A stretch of 64,000 bases of DNA from Nageia nagi (lineage: Eukaryota; Pinophyta): assembly GCA_050084985.1 (NCBI GenBank), contig JBITNC010000001.1, positions 84,816,001-84,880,000 on the forward strand. The letters run 5' to 3'. Of the stretch, positions 24,810-37,060 are shown piece after piece. The notes beneath the pieces are model-generated. The model had not been told where the DNA came from. It saw only the letters and a program-made list of their open reading frames with translations, and did no database searches. A program made the position numbers and the translations under genes. Within the stretch, counting starts at the first letter, position 1; each line of letters begins with the position of its first letter.

Positions 24810-25225
24810 AACATGAAGTATGGATGATGTTCTTCAATGGAGAAAGATGTAAACATGGATGTGGTGTTGTTTTCAAGTCTCCTAAGGAACTCATGAAAAG
24901 GTTCTTATTTAGATTCACATGGATATGAACAAATAATGTAGCAAAATATGAAGCCCTTTATTTTGGGCTATCTAAGGCTATCAGTATGGGCATTAGATGC
25001 CTTGTAGTCCATGGTGATTCTAAATTGGTCATAAAGTAAATCACATAACATATTAGTGTAAGACATCACTATCTAAAGACTTACAAGAATAGGGTATGGG
25101 ACTTATTAGAGTGTTTCCTAGCTATCAATTTTATCTTTATTCCTAGAAAGTATAATCTAATTGCTGATGCACTTGCTAGTAAAGGAGCACATTTCAATCT
25201 TGCTCATCACAAGAAAGGAAGTTAT
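24810..25225 (+). pseudogene. Archaeal-like RNase H of G, located before the RT
   Basis: The four catalytic positions are visible: FFNGERCKHG (Asp replaced by Asn), NVAKYEALYFGL (Glu kept), LVVHGDSKLVIK (Asp kept) and NLIADALASKG (Asp kept). This pattern is that of the second RNase H of plant Tat elements, which normally lies between the RT-RNH block and integrase. Here it lies between protease and RT. A linker (25226-25560) continues in a coding-like fashion into the RT, so a simple assembly or insertion artefact is unlikely. Confidence 0.8.
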
Positions 25226-25559
25226 GGAGTCAAAGTCCTATGTAAGCCATTTGTACCTCATACTATAAATTTTTGGTAGGTATTTAACTCTGATATATAT
25301 ATTATGAATTTCCTTATAAATAGCTCACACCTTTGGTTTTAAAAAAGTCCCTGATTATTTTCAAGAATTAGATGTTATTCAATTGATAAATAATGTTATA
25401 CCCAAAGGATTACTTTCTTTTTAAATATTATTTAATTCAAAATATGCTCAAAGAGTTAAAACCTTGTCCATTCATAAGGAAAGCAATGTTGAGTTAGAAG
25501 TTGAACCTAAAAAATGCATAAAAGTTGAATCAAAATGCTCTAAAGGAGAAAAAGAGATG

Positions 25560-26300
25560 CTACTTTAGATTTACCATATATTCACCAAGGTAATTGCATG
25601 GAATTATAATGATATGAAAATATATGATAAGAATGTGATCCAACACAACACTGAGCTAGAGATAGAAGTCAATATATATCAGTAGACGCAAAGGCCAATA
25701 AACCCAAGGATAGGAGAAGCTATGAAATAGGAGTTGTTAAAGCTCCTAGATGCTAGAATTATCTATCCTATCAAGCATTATTCTTAGGTTTCTAATTTGG
25801 TTCTAGTAAGAAAATAAACTAGAGAAATTAGACCATGTGTAGATTTTAAAAATCTAAACCAAGTATCCCTTAAAGATATTTATCCCCTTCCCTCCATGGA
25901 ATAGATCCTGTAAATGGTAGCCAATGCTTGCTACATTTATATGATTTATGTATTCTTAGGATTTAACCAAATTTAGGTAAATTATGAAGATTAATATAAA
26001 GTTGTATTCACTACCAAATGGGGTACATTTGCATTTTAGAGAATGCCTTTTGGCCTCTCTAATGTTGGGGCTACTTTTCAAAGAGCTATGAACCATACCT
26101 TTGGTGACTTGATAAACAAGATAATCATGGTCAACTTGGATGAAATAATAGTGTTTTATAAAAGTATAAAGGACCACTTGAATCATCTTAGTCAAGTTTT
26201 TGAAAAATGTATACAATTTGGGATTTTTATCAATCCCAAAAAGTTTATTTTCATGGTTAACAAAGGAAAATTGCTTGGTCATATTGTCTAAGAAAAAGGA
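25560..26300 (+). pseudogene. Reverse transcriptase of G
   Basis: Blocks in order: ELLKLLDARIIYPIKHYS, IRPCVDFKNLNQVSLKDI, FTTKWGTFAF and RMPFGLSNVGATFQRAMNH, then the catalytic box, which reads NLDEIIVF where Y-[VL]-D-D-I is expected, so the second Asp is lost. QFGIFINPKKFIFMV and LLGHIV close the domain. Several stops stand where relatives have Gln (NQI, stop, VNYED, stop, YK). The enzyme copies element RNA. Confidence 0.88.
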
Positions 26301-26830
26301 TTGATAATTGATCCAGATAGAGTGAAAGCTATTGAGGCATTACCTATACCTTCAAATAAGAAGGTCCTACAATCTTTCCTTATTCAAATCCATTTTGTTA
26401 GAAAGTTTATTAATGATTTTTCTTATATTATTTCTCCAATCACAATAATATTAAAGAAAGATGCTATATTTTTTTGGTCTAAAGAAGCATACCAATCTTT
26501 TCATAATATTAAAAAAGCTATAATTGAAGCTCCTATTTTAAAAAATCCTAATTTTTCAAGAGATTCTATCATGTATGAAGAGAAAAGCATTATTCCCATC
26601 TTGGCACAAAAACATGACCAAAAATAACATCCCATTACCTTTCATAGTGAAACACTACACCAAAAAGAAATAAGGTATTCATTTATTGAAAATCAAGTGT
26701 TTTCCATAATGAAAGGTCTTAAAAAGTTTAAGCATTATGTTTCCCAGAACAAGATCCTTGTATACACCATTCACCCACATGTCAGAAATTATGTTATCTA
26801 AGGGGAATTAAGTGAAGAAAAAATTGGTTG
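26301..26830 (+). pseudogene. RT connection and RNase H of G
   Basis: Starts with LIIDPDRVKAIEALPIPSNK and the SFLIQIHFVRKFINDF block, followed by FFWSKEAYQSFHNIKKAI. Then a degraded RNase H: the usual first Asp strand is changed (DSIMYEEKSI), but YSFIENQVFSIMKGLKKF and KFKHYV match the conserved E-containing helix area. This is the original gypsy RNase H, distinct from the domain at 24810. Confidence 0.8.
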
Positions 26831-26959
26831 GATTACAAGAATAATGGATCATGATGTAGAAATCAAACCAACCAGGCTAATTAGGGAAAGAGAACTATGT
26901 GAAAATATAGTAGAGGATGCACACATAATTGCTATAATTGAGGATGAAGAGAATCTCAA

Positions 26960-28160
26960 CCAAGAGAGTGATTGGATAAAGCAATTCATTTTTTTTGTTT
27001 TAAAACTATTAAATATCCTAAATCTTTTGATATATTTCAAAGAACAAGATCCAAAGTACAAGAACTAAAGTTTATGATGATATATAACCATATTTACAAT
27101 TTTGTTTTTGATCAAACCCTATTAAGATGTGTGAGTCAAGATGAAGCTAGGAAAATTTTACATGAATTCCATTATGAATTCTCTAGAGGACACTATAATG
27201 GTTCTACTATAATAGTAAAAATATTAAAAGTGGGTTATTATTAGCCTACTATGTTTCAAGACTCATTCAAGATAGCCTGCAAGTGTGATAAATGTAGCAT
27301 ATATGTTGGAAAAAGGAGACAAGCTACAATGCCTCTCAAACTTGTGGTTGTTGAAGAAACTTTCTAATAATGGGATCTAGACTTCATTAGTGTTATTAAC
27401 CCAAATTATTTAGTAGGCCATAATTTTATACTGATTGCAATAGACTATTTCACAAGATGTTCGAAGGCCATACCATGTAATACTGTAGATCAGGAAGCAA
27501 TGATTGAGATGGTCAAAAGATTCATTAATTGCTTTGGAATCCCATATAATATTGTATCAGATAATGGTATTGCATTTACTAGAGCTAATTTATTAGAATT
27601 TATTATTGAGTATAAGATCTATTGGTTGTTCTCTTCAAACTATTACATATAAGGGAACAAGTTGGTTGAGTTAATGAATAAAAACTTATCCCAAATCATC
27701 AAAAGGACCATTGAAGGGAATCCCAAACAATGTCATACATAATTAGACTATGCATTATGGGTAGATAGGATTAGTTTCAAATTAGTAATCAAGATATCCC
27801 CTTATGCATTAGTTTATGGCAAGAGACTAGTGTTGCTAATTCATCTTGAGTTACTTGTATTAAAAATCCTATAAGGGTTAGAAGAATATGACTTTGAGCC
27901 ACTGCAAGTAAGGTTCCATCAATTGATGAAGTTGGAAGAAGATAGAAACAAATCCTATCATTCCTACCAATATCATTAAAATATTGTCAAAAAATGGTTT
28001 GACAAAAAGAAGTCTTCTTGGGTGAAGTTTGAAGTTGGTGACATCATCTTCAAATGGAATGAAGAAATAGTAAAGCCTAGGAAGCATAAAAAATTTGATT
28101 CTTTATTGGGCAAACCCTATATCATCATTGATGCCTTACAAAATAATGTAATCTAATAGT
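26960..28160 (+). pseudogene. Integrase of G
   Basis: Zinc-binding N-terminus: LHEFHYEFSRGHYNGS and CKCDKCSIY (H-H-C-C intact). Catalytic core: WDLDFISVINPN (first Asp), GIPYNIVSDNGIAFT (second Asp), and a region NKLVELMNKNLSQIIKRTI in place of the Glu-bearing helix. C-terminus: YALVYGKRLVLLIHLELL and KKSSWVKFEVGDIIFKW. Stops interrupt it at least six times. The enzyme would insert G copies. The frame ends near 28160 with LGKPYIIIDAL. Confidence 0.85.
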
Positions 28161-28729
28161 ATTAGGTAGTAGGGTGATTCCATAACACCTACCAAATATG
28201 TATAGTGTAAATACTCCACTATTTTTATTTTTATTATTTTCCTTCCTCTACAAAAAAAGATAAAATAAGGAGGGATATTTCTTTTAGTATTCTTTATTGT
28301 ATATATTGGCTGAAAATGATACTCTTCCCAAGAATATAGATAGTATTTAATAGATAGTTTATTAGGTATGGTGGTAGTTAGATTTGATGATCGTAAAATG
28401 TTACATCAAAAGATCACCATTCAAACATAGTATTTGCTTGAAAAGTCACCAACTTGCACCATATCTACTATTTTAAAATCTAATGTGATTGAGTTAAATT
28501 CTATCCCACCTATCTTCCCTGACATTGCACTCTACATAAATCCCAATATTCATTATTCATTAATTTCGATTAATAGGTGATAGTCCCAAATCCTAAAAAA
28601 GTAAAACATAGTCCTCAACATCTCATTTTCTCACTTAGCAGATTTCATAGCACTAGTTTTTGAGAGTTTTAGAGCTTATTGTTTATAGATATTTTAGTGC
28701 TAAGACTTGAAAAGTTTTCAAATATTTCA
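28161..28729 (+). other. Spacer between integrase and extra region of G
   Basis: AT-rich noncoding sequence without recognisable motif. Confidence 0.4.
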
Positions 28730-31700
28730 TCATAGAGGTTGGATGAGTTTAATGTTAACTCAAGCTATATAGAAACTACTCAATGTAATGAAAACAACTA
28801 ATAATGTTGAGGTAGCTATGGAAGAGGGACCAAATGTCAACTTAGCAAGAATTCATAAGGAGTATTTGGAGAGTGCTCTTAGTGTTAACTATATAGAGGA
28901 AGGAGTCATGAATCATATGGATACCTAATGAGTTGACCCTAAAAGAATGCTATTACTACACTAGAGGCTACAGGTTGCTAGAAAAAGGAAATCATTGGAG
29001 GGAGAAAATAATGTTATGCCAGACTAGGTCTTGGCGTATTATGTGCCCTATGAATATTTCATTTATCTAGAGCTTCTTCTTTCCATTACACTCAAGAACA
29101 AATCATAGGGATATGAGGTTAAAGATTACAAGGAGTAGAATAAGGGAGAAGCAAATTCCAAGTACTAACCCAATATATATTTGGACTACTCCCCAAAAGT
29201 AATTGTACATGAATTTGTAGTCCTTGTTGATTGGACCTTCCATGTTAAGAAGCAAATCAATATCAATAAAGAAAGGAATAATTTTTATAAAAATGAAAAT
29301 GAGATGTTGGATTTGATTGATGAAAGGTATCAAATAAGATTTACCAAGATCATACAGAGCTATGACATTACCTCCTTTAAGAAATCATGTGATGGATAGG
29401 TCATGTAGGCATTGGCTATTATTATTGAGAAAAAGACCTAGATTGGGGCAGATGAATCCATGGTGAGAATGGTGTATAATATTATTGAGGCACATATATA
29501 CTATAGTTTTCCTACCTTTATCTCAAATGAGGTAATGAAAAATCTTTTCAATATTAAAATATCTTAGTTTCAACACTCATCATATTTATGGTAGCTCATA
29601 GGCCATCAAAACTTGGAAGCTCTAGTGGAGGGAGGGCTCCATATTGTACTAGATACTTCATCCACAACATCCACATCTATTGATTTAAGACTTTTAGTGC
29701 TCATAAAGCTCTATGGCTCATACTATGAGTTCATGGAGAAGTTCTTTACCCCAGTGATGGATATTATCATGGGAAGAGTCACCCATAGATTGCAACAATC
29801 TATCATAGATGAGTTGCAAGGAGGAAATAACATTGGATATTGGTATTTTTTTAAGAACCATACAGTAATAATAAGGTATTGATATTTTGAATCTCCATTT
29901 TTGTTGCCTAAATTTATTAACCCATTGTTATATTCTATAGAAATGGGTAGATAAATTTGTTTTATAAAAACTAAGTATGGATCAGTGGGTAATTTTAAAC
30001 CCATTTCAAATTACCTACCTAATATATAAATTTTACTTTAATAAAAATAGGATGTAAAGATCAACAAGCTGATTTTATTGTATAAATTTTCAAATTAGAT
30101 AATGTAGATACCCTTTGGGTATATGACCTAGTTGGTGAGATGAAAAGGATAATTAAATTAAATAAAAAATGCTCCACATTTTCCCATGAAGCTTGGTTGT
30201 ATATAAAATATTCCACAAATTAATCTAAGAAAGAAGACAAGGCATCCCTAAAGTTAGAATTTAGGATTCTAAACAAAGCATGGATGGCCCTTGAAGGCAT
30301 GAAAAAGTATAGGATCTCGGAGGTCAGATGTAAAGATTTTGCCTTAAACCCAAAGGTTATCACCTAGTTATAGGATGAGTTGGGTTGGGCACCCAACAAA
30401 ATTGAGTATTTCATAAAATTTAGGTTTGAATATACTACCAAAGTAAATCATGTTGAAAAATAATGCTTTAGTGAGTTTACTTATGATAAGTACTAGAATT
30501 CCCAATATGTAAAAGACCTATTACTAGAGATAGGAAAACCACTTCTAGCCAATTTTCAAGGGAAGGATGCAAAATATGATCAACCATTAGCATAGTGGAC
30601 AATGGAACTATAAAACACAAACAAGATAAAAGCAAAAGAAACCTCCAATTCTTTATAATTTTAGAAAAATGAAAAAGAAGCTTGAATTACAACAACTGCT
30701 ACTTCTTGGGAGTCTTCTCCAAATAGGAAAAAATGAATTAGGTTGATATCCAAAGAGAAATAGACCTTGTAGGAAAGATAAGTGCCAAAAAAGAAGGCAC
30801 ATACCAATAAACCATGTATGGTAAAAAACACCCAAACCCCATCTACATGGGTAGTAAGTAAAGAACAAGTTGAACCAAAAATGAGCATGAGAGATACAGA
30901 ATTATTGGATGATGAAAACTATAAAATCCAAAGCACCAAAACCATTATTTATCAATATGATCAAGAGGAAATGGGGGATGAAGTACTGGGCATGGGTAGT
31001 ACTACAAAAATGGGAGGTGAAGTAGGTAGAGATGAAAATGATGATGATAATAATGATTAGAATAAGAAGAAAGATTTTAGCCTAAAAGATATCCCACCTA
31101 AAGGAGAGCCTATCATATATGAAAAAGAAGAGGAGGCATGGGTAATAACTCTTGTAGAGATAACAACATAGATTCTTGCCAAAGATACTCCAACATCAAC
31201 CTCAAGAGCAAGTCCACCCCACCATTCTTTAATTCCTTATTCTATAACCTTGTACGAGGAAATAAAAAATATTTTTTCCACTCAAGTAATAGAGCCCATT
31301 GATTGCGAAACATTTATTAATAAACCCCCTATTGTCCTAGAGCAACAGGAAAAATTTTTTGAGTAAAGTGATAGAAATAGGGGATATTAAAATTACTTAG
31401 ATGCCTTTCAAAGAAGGGAAATTAAAAAAAATCCCATGGTCAGTATAAATGTAAATATGCAGAGTGGTCCAACCATAGACCTATCTAGGTTTTTTGTAAA
31501 CACTTCCCTAGTAGCTAATAAGAGTCTCCAATCTATGGAGAACAAAATAGAAATGCTAAATAAAAAGATTAACTAATACAAAAAGGACTACTCCTTGAAA
31601 AATAAGATGATAGCTGGGCTATATAATTAGAATAAAGAATAAATTGAAAAGTTGTCCAAGTAGAAGTATGAGCATGAAAAGAGTCTTCAAGAGGCTAAGG

Positions 31701-32620
31701 CCAAGCTAGATAATATGAAGATACAAATTGAATACCTCAAACCTCAAGTCAATGTGATTTAAAAATAAAAGGCTCAGCATACCAAAGAGGAATTGATAAA
31801 GATAATAGTAAATAAACTATTAAATGGTGATAAGATTAAGTTGCTCAAAATTATCAAGAATTTCAAAAAAACTCTGGTCAAACATATAGGAGAAAGATTG
31901 GTTAGCATGTCCTAGTTATATATATTAAAGAATCAAATAGAACAAGTTGTATAGTAGTATAATGCTAAGACCACACTCCACAAATTGGCCTTATCAATTC
32001 CAAGATCAAGAATTGAGGGGCTGTAGAATTGGCTCAAAGCCTTAATAAAAAAAGATCTAGAAACAATAACTCCAAGGCCTAGATAAACCATTTTGAGATG
32101 GACCAAAGACACTTATGATTTACAAGATTTAGTGTTTGCTTTGGAATTGGAGAAAAATCAGTTGAAAATAGAAATTGGCTTTGTAAATAGATTCTTTCAT
32201 TCTTTAGTTCAATTAAAAGCTCCTAAATTATGGGAGGAATAGGATGTACATAGTAGTGTTGATCAATGGGTGGTGAATACTAAATATTTTTTTGGAATAG
32301 TCATTTTTTGAAAAATAAATTTTAGACCTACAAGCAATAAATGACTTGGCCCAGGAAGCAATATCAATATTCTTGTATGCTAGAAGACTAGAGAGCAAGT
32401 TGATGGGTTTTAAAGAAAATATAGGCAAATTGCAAGCATGACTTATTTTATCACAAGTGTATAGCTAATATTTAAAGGATCTATATGAGAAACTTTAGTC
32501 TCTACTTCCTCTAAATTTCATTCCAATGATAGACACCCTATCAAAAGATACATTTGGGCAAGTAGTTGGAAGTGGCCAATAAGGGTCCTATTTATCAGTA
32601 GGCTAAAGACCCTAAGAGCC
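28730..32620 (+). pseudogene. Extra 3' coding-like region of G, function unknown
   Basis: About 3.9 kb between integrase and 3' LTR with coding character on the sense strand. Readable segments: VAMEEGPNVNLARIHKEYL (28810); a charged segment WTFHVKKQININKERNNF (29230-29390); LRLLVLIKLYGSYYEFMEKF and YWYFFKNHTVIIRY (29690-29880), then SPFLLPKFINPLLYS; an acidic stretch near 31020-31060; and a heptad-rich coiled coil at about 31500-31760 (MENKIEMLNKKIN, AKAKLDNMKIQIEYLK). No signal peptide, transmembrane segment or enzyme motif is visible, so I do not call it env. I do not recognise the family. Stops and shifts are frequent. Confidence 0.55.
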
Positions 32621-32630
32621 ACCAAAAGAC

Positions 32631-34441
32631 TATTATTTTTTAAAATTCATACTCTAGAAGGGGTAAAATTTCTTAAATTATTTTCCTTATTCATTCTTGA
32701 ATAAAGTACTTCATTTAATTCCCACCTCTTATTTCCATTTCTCTTATATGTAAATACTTATGTATATTGAGTCCTTATTTTAAAGAGTCTTGTATATTAT
32801 CTAGTCATATTTGTATCATTAGTCTAGTTAGATAGAGTCTTTTGAAATTTCATTTTGTAAGGCAAGTGTTGTTTGCACATAAGTCTATTTTATTCATGTC
32901 TAGGATTTATATATAAGTTATAGGCTAAAGAGAGTCAATATTAAAAAATTGACTAAGTCCTTTTTGGGTCATGTTATTGGGTCTTGTGGTATATAGTCTA
33001 ATTATGTATCTAAAGTCAAGTCTAGGCCCTACTTAAAGTCGTCTTACTTAGGTCTTAGTCCTTTTTAATTTGGGTGTTATTTATGGACATTATTGTACAT
33101 AGTCATTAGTATTGGTTATGTCATATATCAAGTGTTATCATTAGAGTTAAGTCACATAGGGCTCGTGAAAATCCAAAGGTGACATCATACCTCTTGATGA
33201 AAATCGACATGCTTTAATTCCTTTCATTACTAGGTAATCCAAAAGATGTCAATAGTAAGAAATATTTTAATAAGCACAATCCATGGATCTCATCAATTTT
33301 AGATGATGAAATCACATCATTTGAGCAAAATCAATGGGTGATAAGATTCTTAGATATCCAACAAGCCTTTCCAAAGCAAGATAAGACTTTCTATGCATGA
33401 ATACAAACATTAAGAGGAGGGAAACACCTAGGTTTACTTAATCAAGAGTGTATGACCCCTAGGACTTTACCAACATGTTGACCATGAATCATTTCCATTT
33501 GGCAATAATAGTTCACCCCTAGGTTTTGAATGATATATCATCCTTCAAACTTACAGGGGTTGCATCCCAGAGCTATAAAACAAAGATGCTTAGTGGTTGT
33601 AGAGAGAGTTAAGTGGCTATAAAATTTAGAGATAGATTTATTATACCTTTTAGAATGGTGAACCATACATAATAAATGTAGAATCAGTCATAGATTTACC
33701 ATGGTCAAAGACAAAAGTGATGGATTGTAGCTAGGTTGGTATGAATATTGAAAGTTGCGCATCCCCAATCCTTGCCGCTAAATCAATACCATACTATATA
33801 ATTAGTTATAATCGTAAATTACTTTGTACATATTGTATATATTTAAGTATATACTATTCTTGGTCAAAGAGTTAGTTGTATTTATTAATGGTGGACAACC
33901 ACCCTTTCTATAAATTTAGTAGAGTAAATAGTGGAATATTAGAAGTTCATGGGGTCATAAATTTTAGTAAAGTTGCTTAGTGTAAGTTCTATTTTCATAT
34001 ATGATAATGCAATATTATGATGTTATGCCCTCTACATTTTTGTTATTGTTATATTACTTTGTGATTATTATGTATGAAGTTTAGTTCTAAATTATGGTTG
34101 TGTATTGCAATTACGAGGCCCCAAGAATGAGATAGTTGTTCTATTCTTAATCTTGGTAATGGATTACTTCCTATATGGTAATTCCTAGGCTAACTAATTT
34201 TAGTTTTTTTTATGTGGTGTAGATTTAGTTTCTTTCCTATTACTCTCAACCTTTTTATCTTTTTCTAGTTACTTTTTACCTCTTGTATAGATAGGAACTG
34301 GCTTAAAACTTGAAGATTGAGAAGAAAAACCCCCATGATTGCACTATCCCACCACCTTCTAGTATTTCAAGAACCCTACTATTGTAGGCAATAGAGAAAT
34401 TTAGTAGAACAAACCTTAAGCTTACATTATACTAATCAACA
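32631..34441 (+). mobile_element. 3' LTR of G
   Basis: Starts TATTATTTTTT (the TG has become TA) and ends ...actaatcaaca at 34441, followed by the target duplication tttac. Length 1811 bp, matching the 5' LTR once the LINE is removed. The sequence before it (accaaaagac) is only a weak polypurine tract. Confidence 0.88.
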
Positions 34442-35160
34442 TTTACCCTTGAAATTTGGCCCATTACCATGGTCAACTATTATGGAACACCAAATCTAAT
34501 GATGATGTTTTCAACAAGGAAATTGATAATCTTATCTTGTATCATTGATTTCTTTGGTACAATGTCTACCTATTTTGTAGTGTATTATGTGCCTATGATA
34601 ATGAATTTATACCCCTCTCTTAACCAAGGTTAATCATACCAATTAAATCAATAACCCAAATTATAAATGGCCAAGATGAAACAACCAAAGTAAGATCTTA
34701 AGTTGACATTTCATCAAAATTGGAATGCTTATAATATTTGAGATAACGTTTGACATGACTCTTGAAATCTTCTTCCATTTATTACCAGTAGTATCCCATA
34801 TGTAATAGCTTAGTGTATAATGCTTTTCCAAAGAAATTCCCTCCATATAGACAATCATGTGCTTGCTCAAGTGTTATTTTAGTTTCATGGTGTGTAAAGC
34901 AACTCAAAAGAGCTCCATCAAATGATCTTATATATAAAATCTCACCAATAATGAAATACTTAAGGGTTATTCTTTTTAATCTTATCTTATCATTTCTATC
35001 AAAATATTTTAGAATGATTTTATCTTTCAATTATTGATAAATATTACAATACCATGATGGAGTAGTCTCTTCTTGAGTAACAAAACACATTTCTATATCA
35101 CTATCACTATCAATATAAGATGGTGTGTTTAAGTGTCTAATTTTTAGAATTACTTCTTCA
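34442..35160 (-). pseudogene. Integrase N-terminal part of H (other half at 13960-14613)
   Basis: On the minus strand the zinc-binding domain reads EQAHDCLYGGNFFGKALYTKLLHMGYYW with one His of H-H-C-C lost, then SHVKRYLKYYKHSNF (one Cys lost), and the core with WPFII...VIDLIGMI and DHGNGPNFKG at the edge of G. The frame would continue into KDMKSF at 14613 if G and one target duplication were taken out. Frame 35030-34782 is the longest intact piece. Confidence 0.8.
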
Positions 35161-35600
35161 TCTTGTATCTCAATAGGAGCCAAAAAAGTAGAACTTACCA
35201 TTGCATCAACATCTCTATTATTTATTCTTGGAATATTTTCAATAGTGGAACTATTAAACTAATGAAGAAGATTAACAACTACCAACTTGTAAGGAATCAT
35301 TTTCTCATCTTTACTACTGGAGATTTCTTTAACTTGGTTAAAAACAAGTTATGAATCACTATATATGTACACATTGTTAATGTTGATAAGAACAACTTCT
35401 TTCAAACCCAAGATCAATGCTTCTTATTATACCATATTATCATTGCACTCAAATCCAAGATTGTATGCCTTAAAAATAACATCATTCAAAGTCCAAACCA
35501 ATATAATACCTACCTATTCTCTATATGTACACTTGGAACTATAAAAATACAACATTCACATCCAAGGTTCATCCTTTGTAAGGCATACAAACTCATATTG
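35161..35600 (-). pseudogene. Archaeal-like RNase H of H
   Basis: Minus strand. Readable: VFLKAYNLGFECNDNMV, YEALILGLKEVVLIN (Glu kept), VYIYSDS (Asp kept), and PRINNRDVDAMVSST, where the last catalytic Asp region (NR.ADAMAS in relatives) is kept as Asp. It lies between RNase H and integrase, the normal Tat position. The first Asp strand is not readable. Confidence 0.75.
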
Positions 35601-36040
35601 GATCTCTCACTTATATTTGTAATAGTGCAAATGCTCTCCTCCTCATCATCCATGCTATAAAGGTGGATAATATTACTCATAATAATTTGGGAACTCTTCA
35701 TGGATAATAATTCTATAATTTTGGAGTAATTCTACAATCAGATCTATAATTTCTTGGCCTTTGACATATTTTTGCTTTACCAAATTTATATCAAATTTTT
35801 GTAACAACATCATTGATTTAGCTACTCTTCTTGAGAGATGTTGCTTAGACACAGTATTTAAGTGGATTAATAGAACTAAAAACATATGTAGTACAATACA
35901 AAAGAGAATGCCGCAATGTTTTAGTATCAAACACAATACCGAGATAAAGTTTTTTGATTGGAGTGTACCATGTTTCATACTTAGAAAGAGTTTTTCTCAA
36001 GTATTAGATGGCACATTCCTTTTTCTCATCACATTATTGA
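35601..36040 (-). pseudogene. RNase H of H
   Basis: Minus-strand frame 35978-35673 with CIVLHMFLVLLIHL, LSRRVAKSMMLLQKFDINLV and VKGQEIIDLIVELL, typical of the C-terminal half of the RT-linked RNase H in Tat elements. The N-terminal half lies in other frames to 36040. Confidence 0.75.
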
Positions 36041-37060
36041 CATAACATTACCCCCAATGCATATAATGTGGCTGAGATATATAAATATGCTTATTTACTA
36101 AAATCCATAGGAACCAAGATAGGAAGATTGAGTAAGTACTACTTGATATCTTCAAATATGTTTTTTTCACTTTTTATACCATACAAATTTCACATCCTTT
36201 TTCAACATATGAGTAAATGGTATGCACTTATCACCAAGCTAAGAAATGAATCTTGTTATACAATTTATCTTAGCTTGAAGACTTCTAACCTACTTAATAT
36301 TTTTAGGAGGTGGCATACCAAAAATCAAATTTACCTTTTTTTGATCCATCTCAATTCCTCTCTTTGAAACCATAAAGCCTAACAATTTTCCTAAAGTAAC
36401 ACAAAAAGAACATTTTTCAGGTTTAAATCTAAGTTGTAAGTTATCTTTTCCCTAATTTGATTTGACCAAAATATCATCAACATATACCTCAACTAATTTA
36501 TAAATATCCTCATGAAACATTATGACCATAACACACTAATAAGTTGCACTCCTAAATTTTCTAGACCAAAGGGAATAACCTTACAACAAGAATTACCCCA
36601 TGGTGTAGTAAAATATATTTTATGGTTATCAATTGGATTGATTAAAATATTATTATATAAAAAAACAATATATAAAAGATAAATTATGATGAACAATAAT
36701 ACTATCTACAATCATATCAATGTTTGGTAAAGGAAAATCATCTTTTGGAAAAGCATTGTTAATATCCCTAAAGTCAATACAAATTCTTATCTCTCTAGTT
36801 AGTTTTGTGAAAAAAATAATATTAGCAATCCATTTTGAATAATTTATAGGTATAAGAAAACCAACATTTAAATATTTTTTAATCTCTTTCTATACTAACA
36901 ATGCTTTGGAAGAATGCATCTTTCTTAGTTTTTTCTTAATAGATTTTTCTCCCTTTTTAAGTCGAAAACTATGCATAACAAAAGAAGGATCCAGACTAGG
37001 CATATTAGAATAAGACCTTGCAAAATTATTATTATATTCAATGAATTTATTTTTGTACCA
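36041..37060 (-). pseudogene. Reverse transcriptase of H
   Basis: Aligns with 6990-7960 of H2. On the minus strand the catalytic box near 36470 is intact (VEVYVDDILVKSN), unlike in H2, G and K. Other parts are broken: the fingers region (36840-36600) and the thumb (36380-36170, with a MDQKKVNLIFGMPPPKNI-like stretch) contain stops and shifts. The retained YVDD may be chance, since the rest is inactive. Confidence 0.8.

Larger units (their letters stand above)
14614..34441 (+). mobile_element. G: plus-strand Ty3/gypsy element with displaced aRNH and extra 3' region
   Basis: LTRs at 14614-14662 plus 20400-22153 and at 32631-34441 align over their length. Subtracting the 5.7 kb LINE leaves an element of about 14.1 kb. 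Order: LTR, gag (22539-24200), protease (24205-24620), archaeal-like RNase H (24810-25225), RT (25560-26300), RNase H (26301-26830), integrase (26960-28160), extra coding-like region (28730-32620), LTR. The insertion lies inside the integrase gene of H, in opposite orientation. I could not identify a primer-binding site after 22153. All genes carry stops, so the element is dead. Confidence 0.88.

Noticed and set aside
28730-32620. Calling the extra region of G an env gene
   Set aside because: No signal peptide, transmembrane segment or cleavage site is visible. Position alone is not enough.
36440-36530. An active reverse transcriptase in H because YVDD is intact
   Set aside because: The surrounding RT has stops and shifts, and the gene is cut by other elements on both sides.
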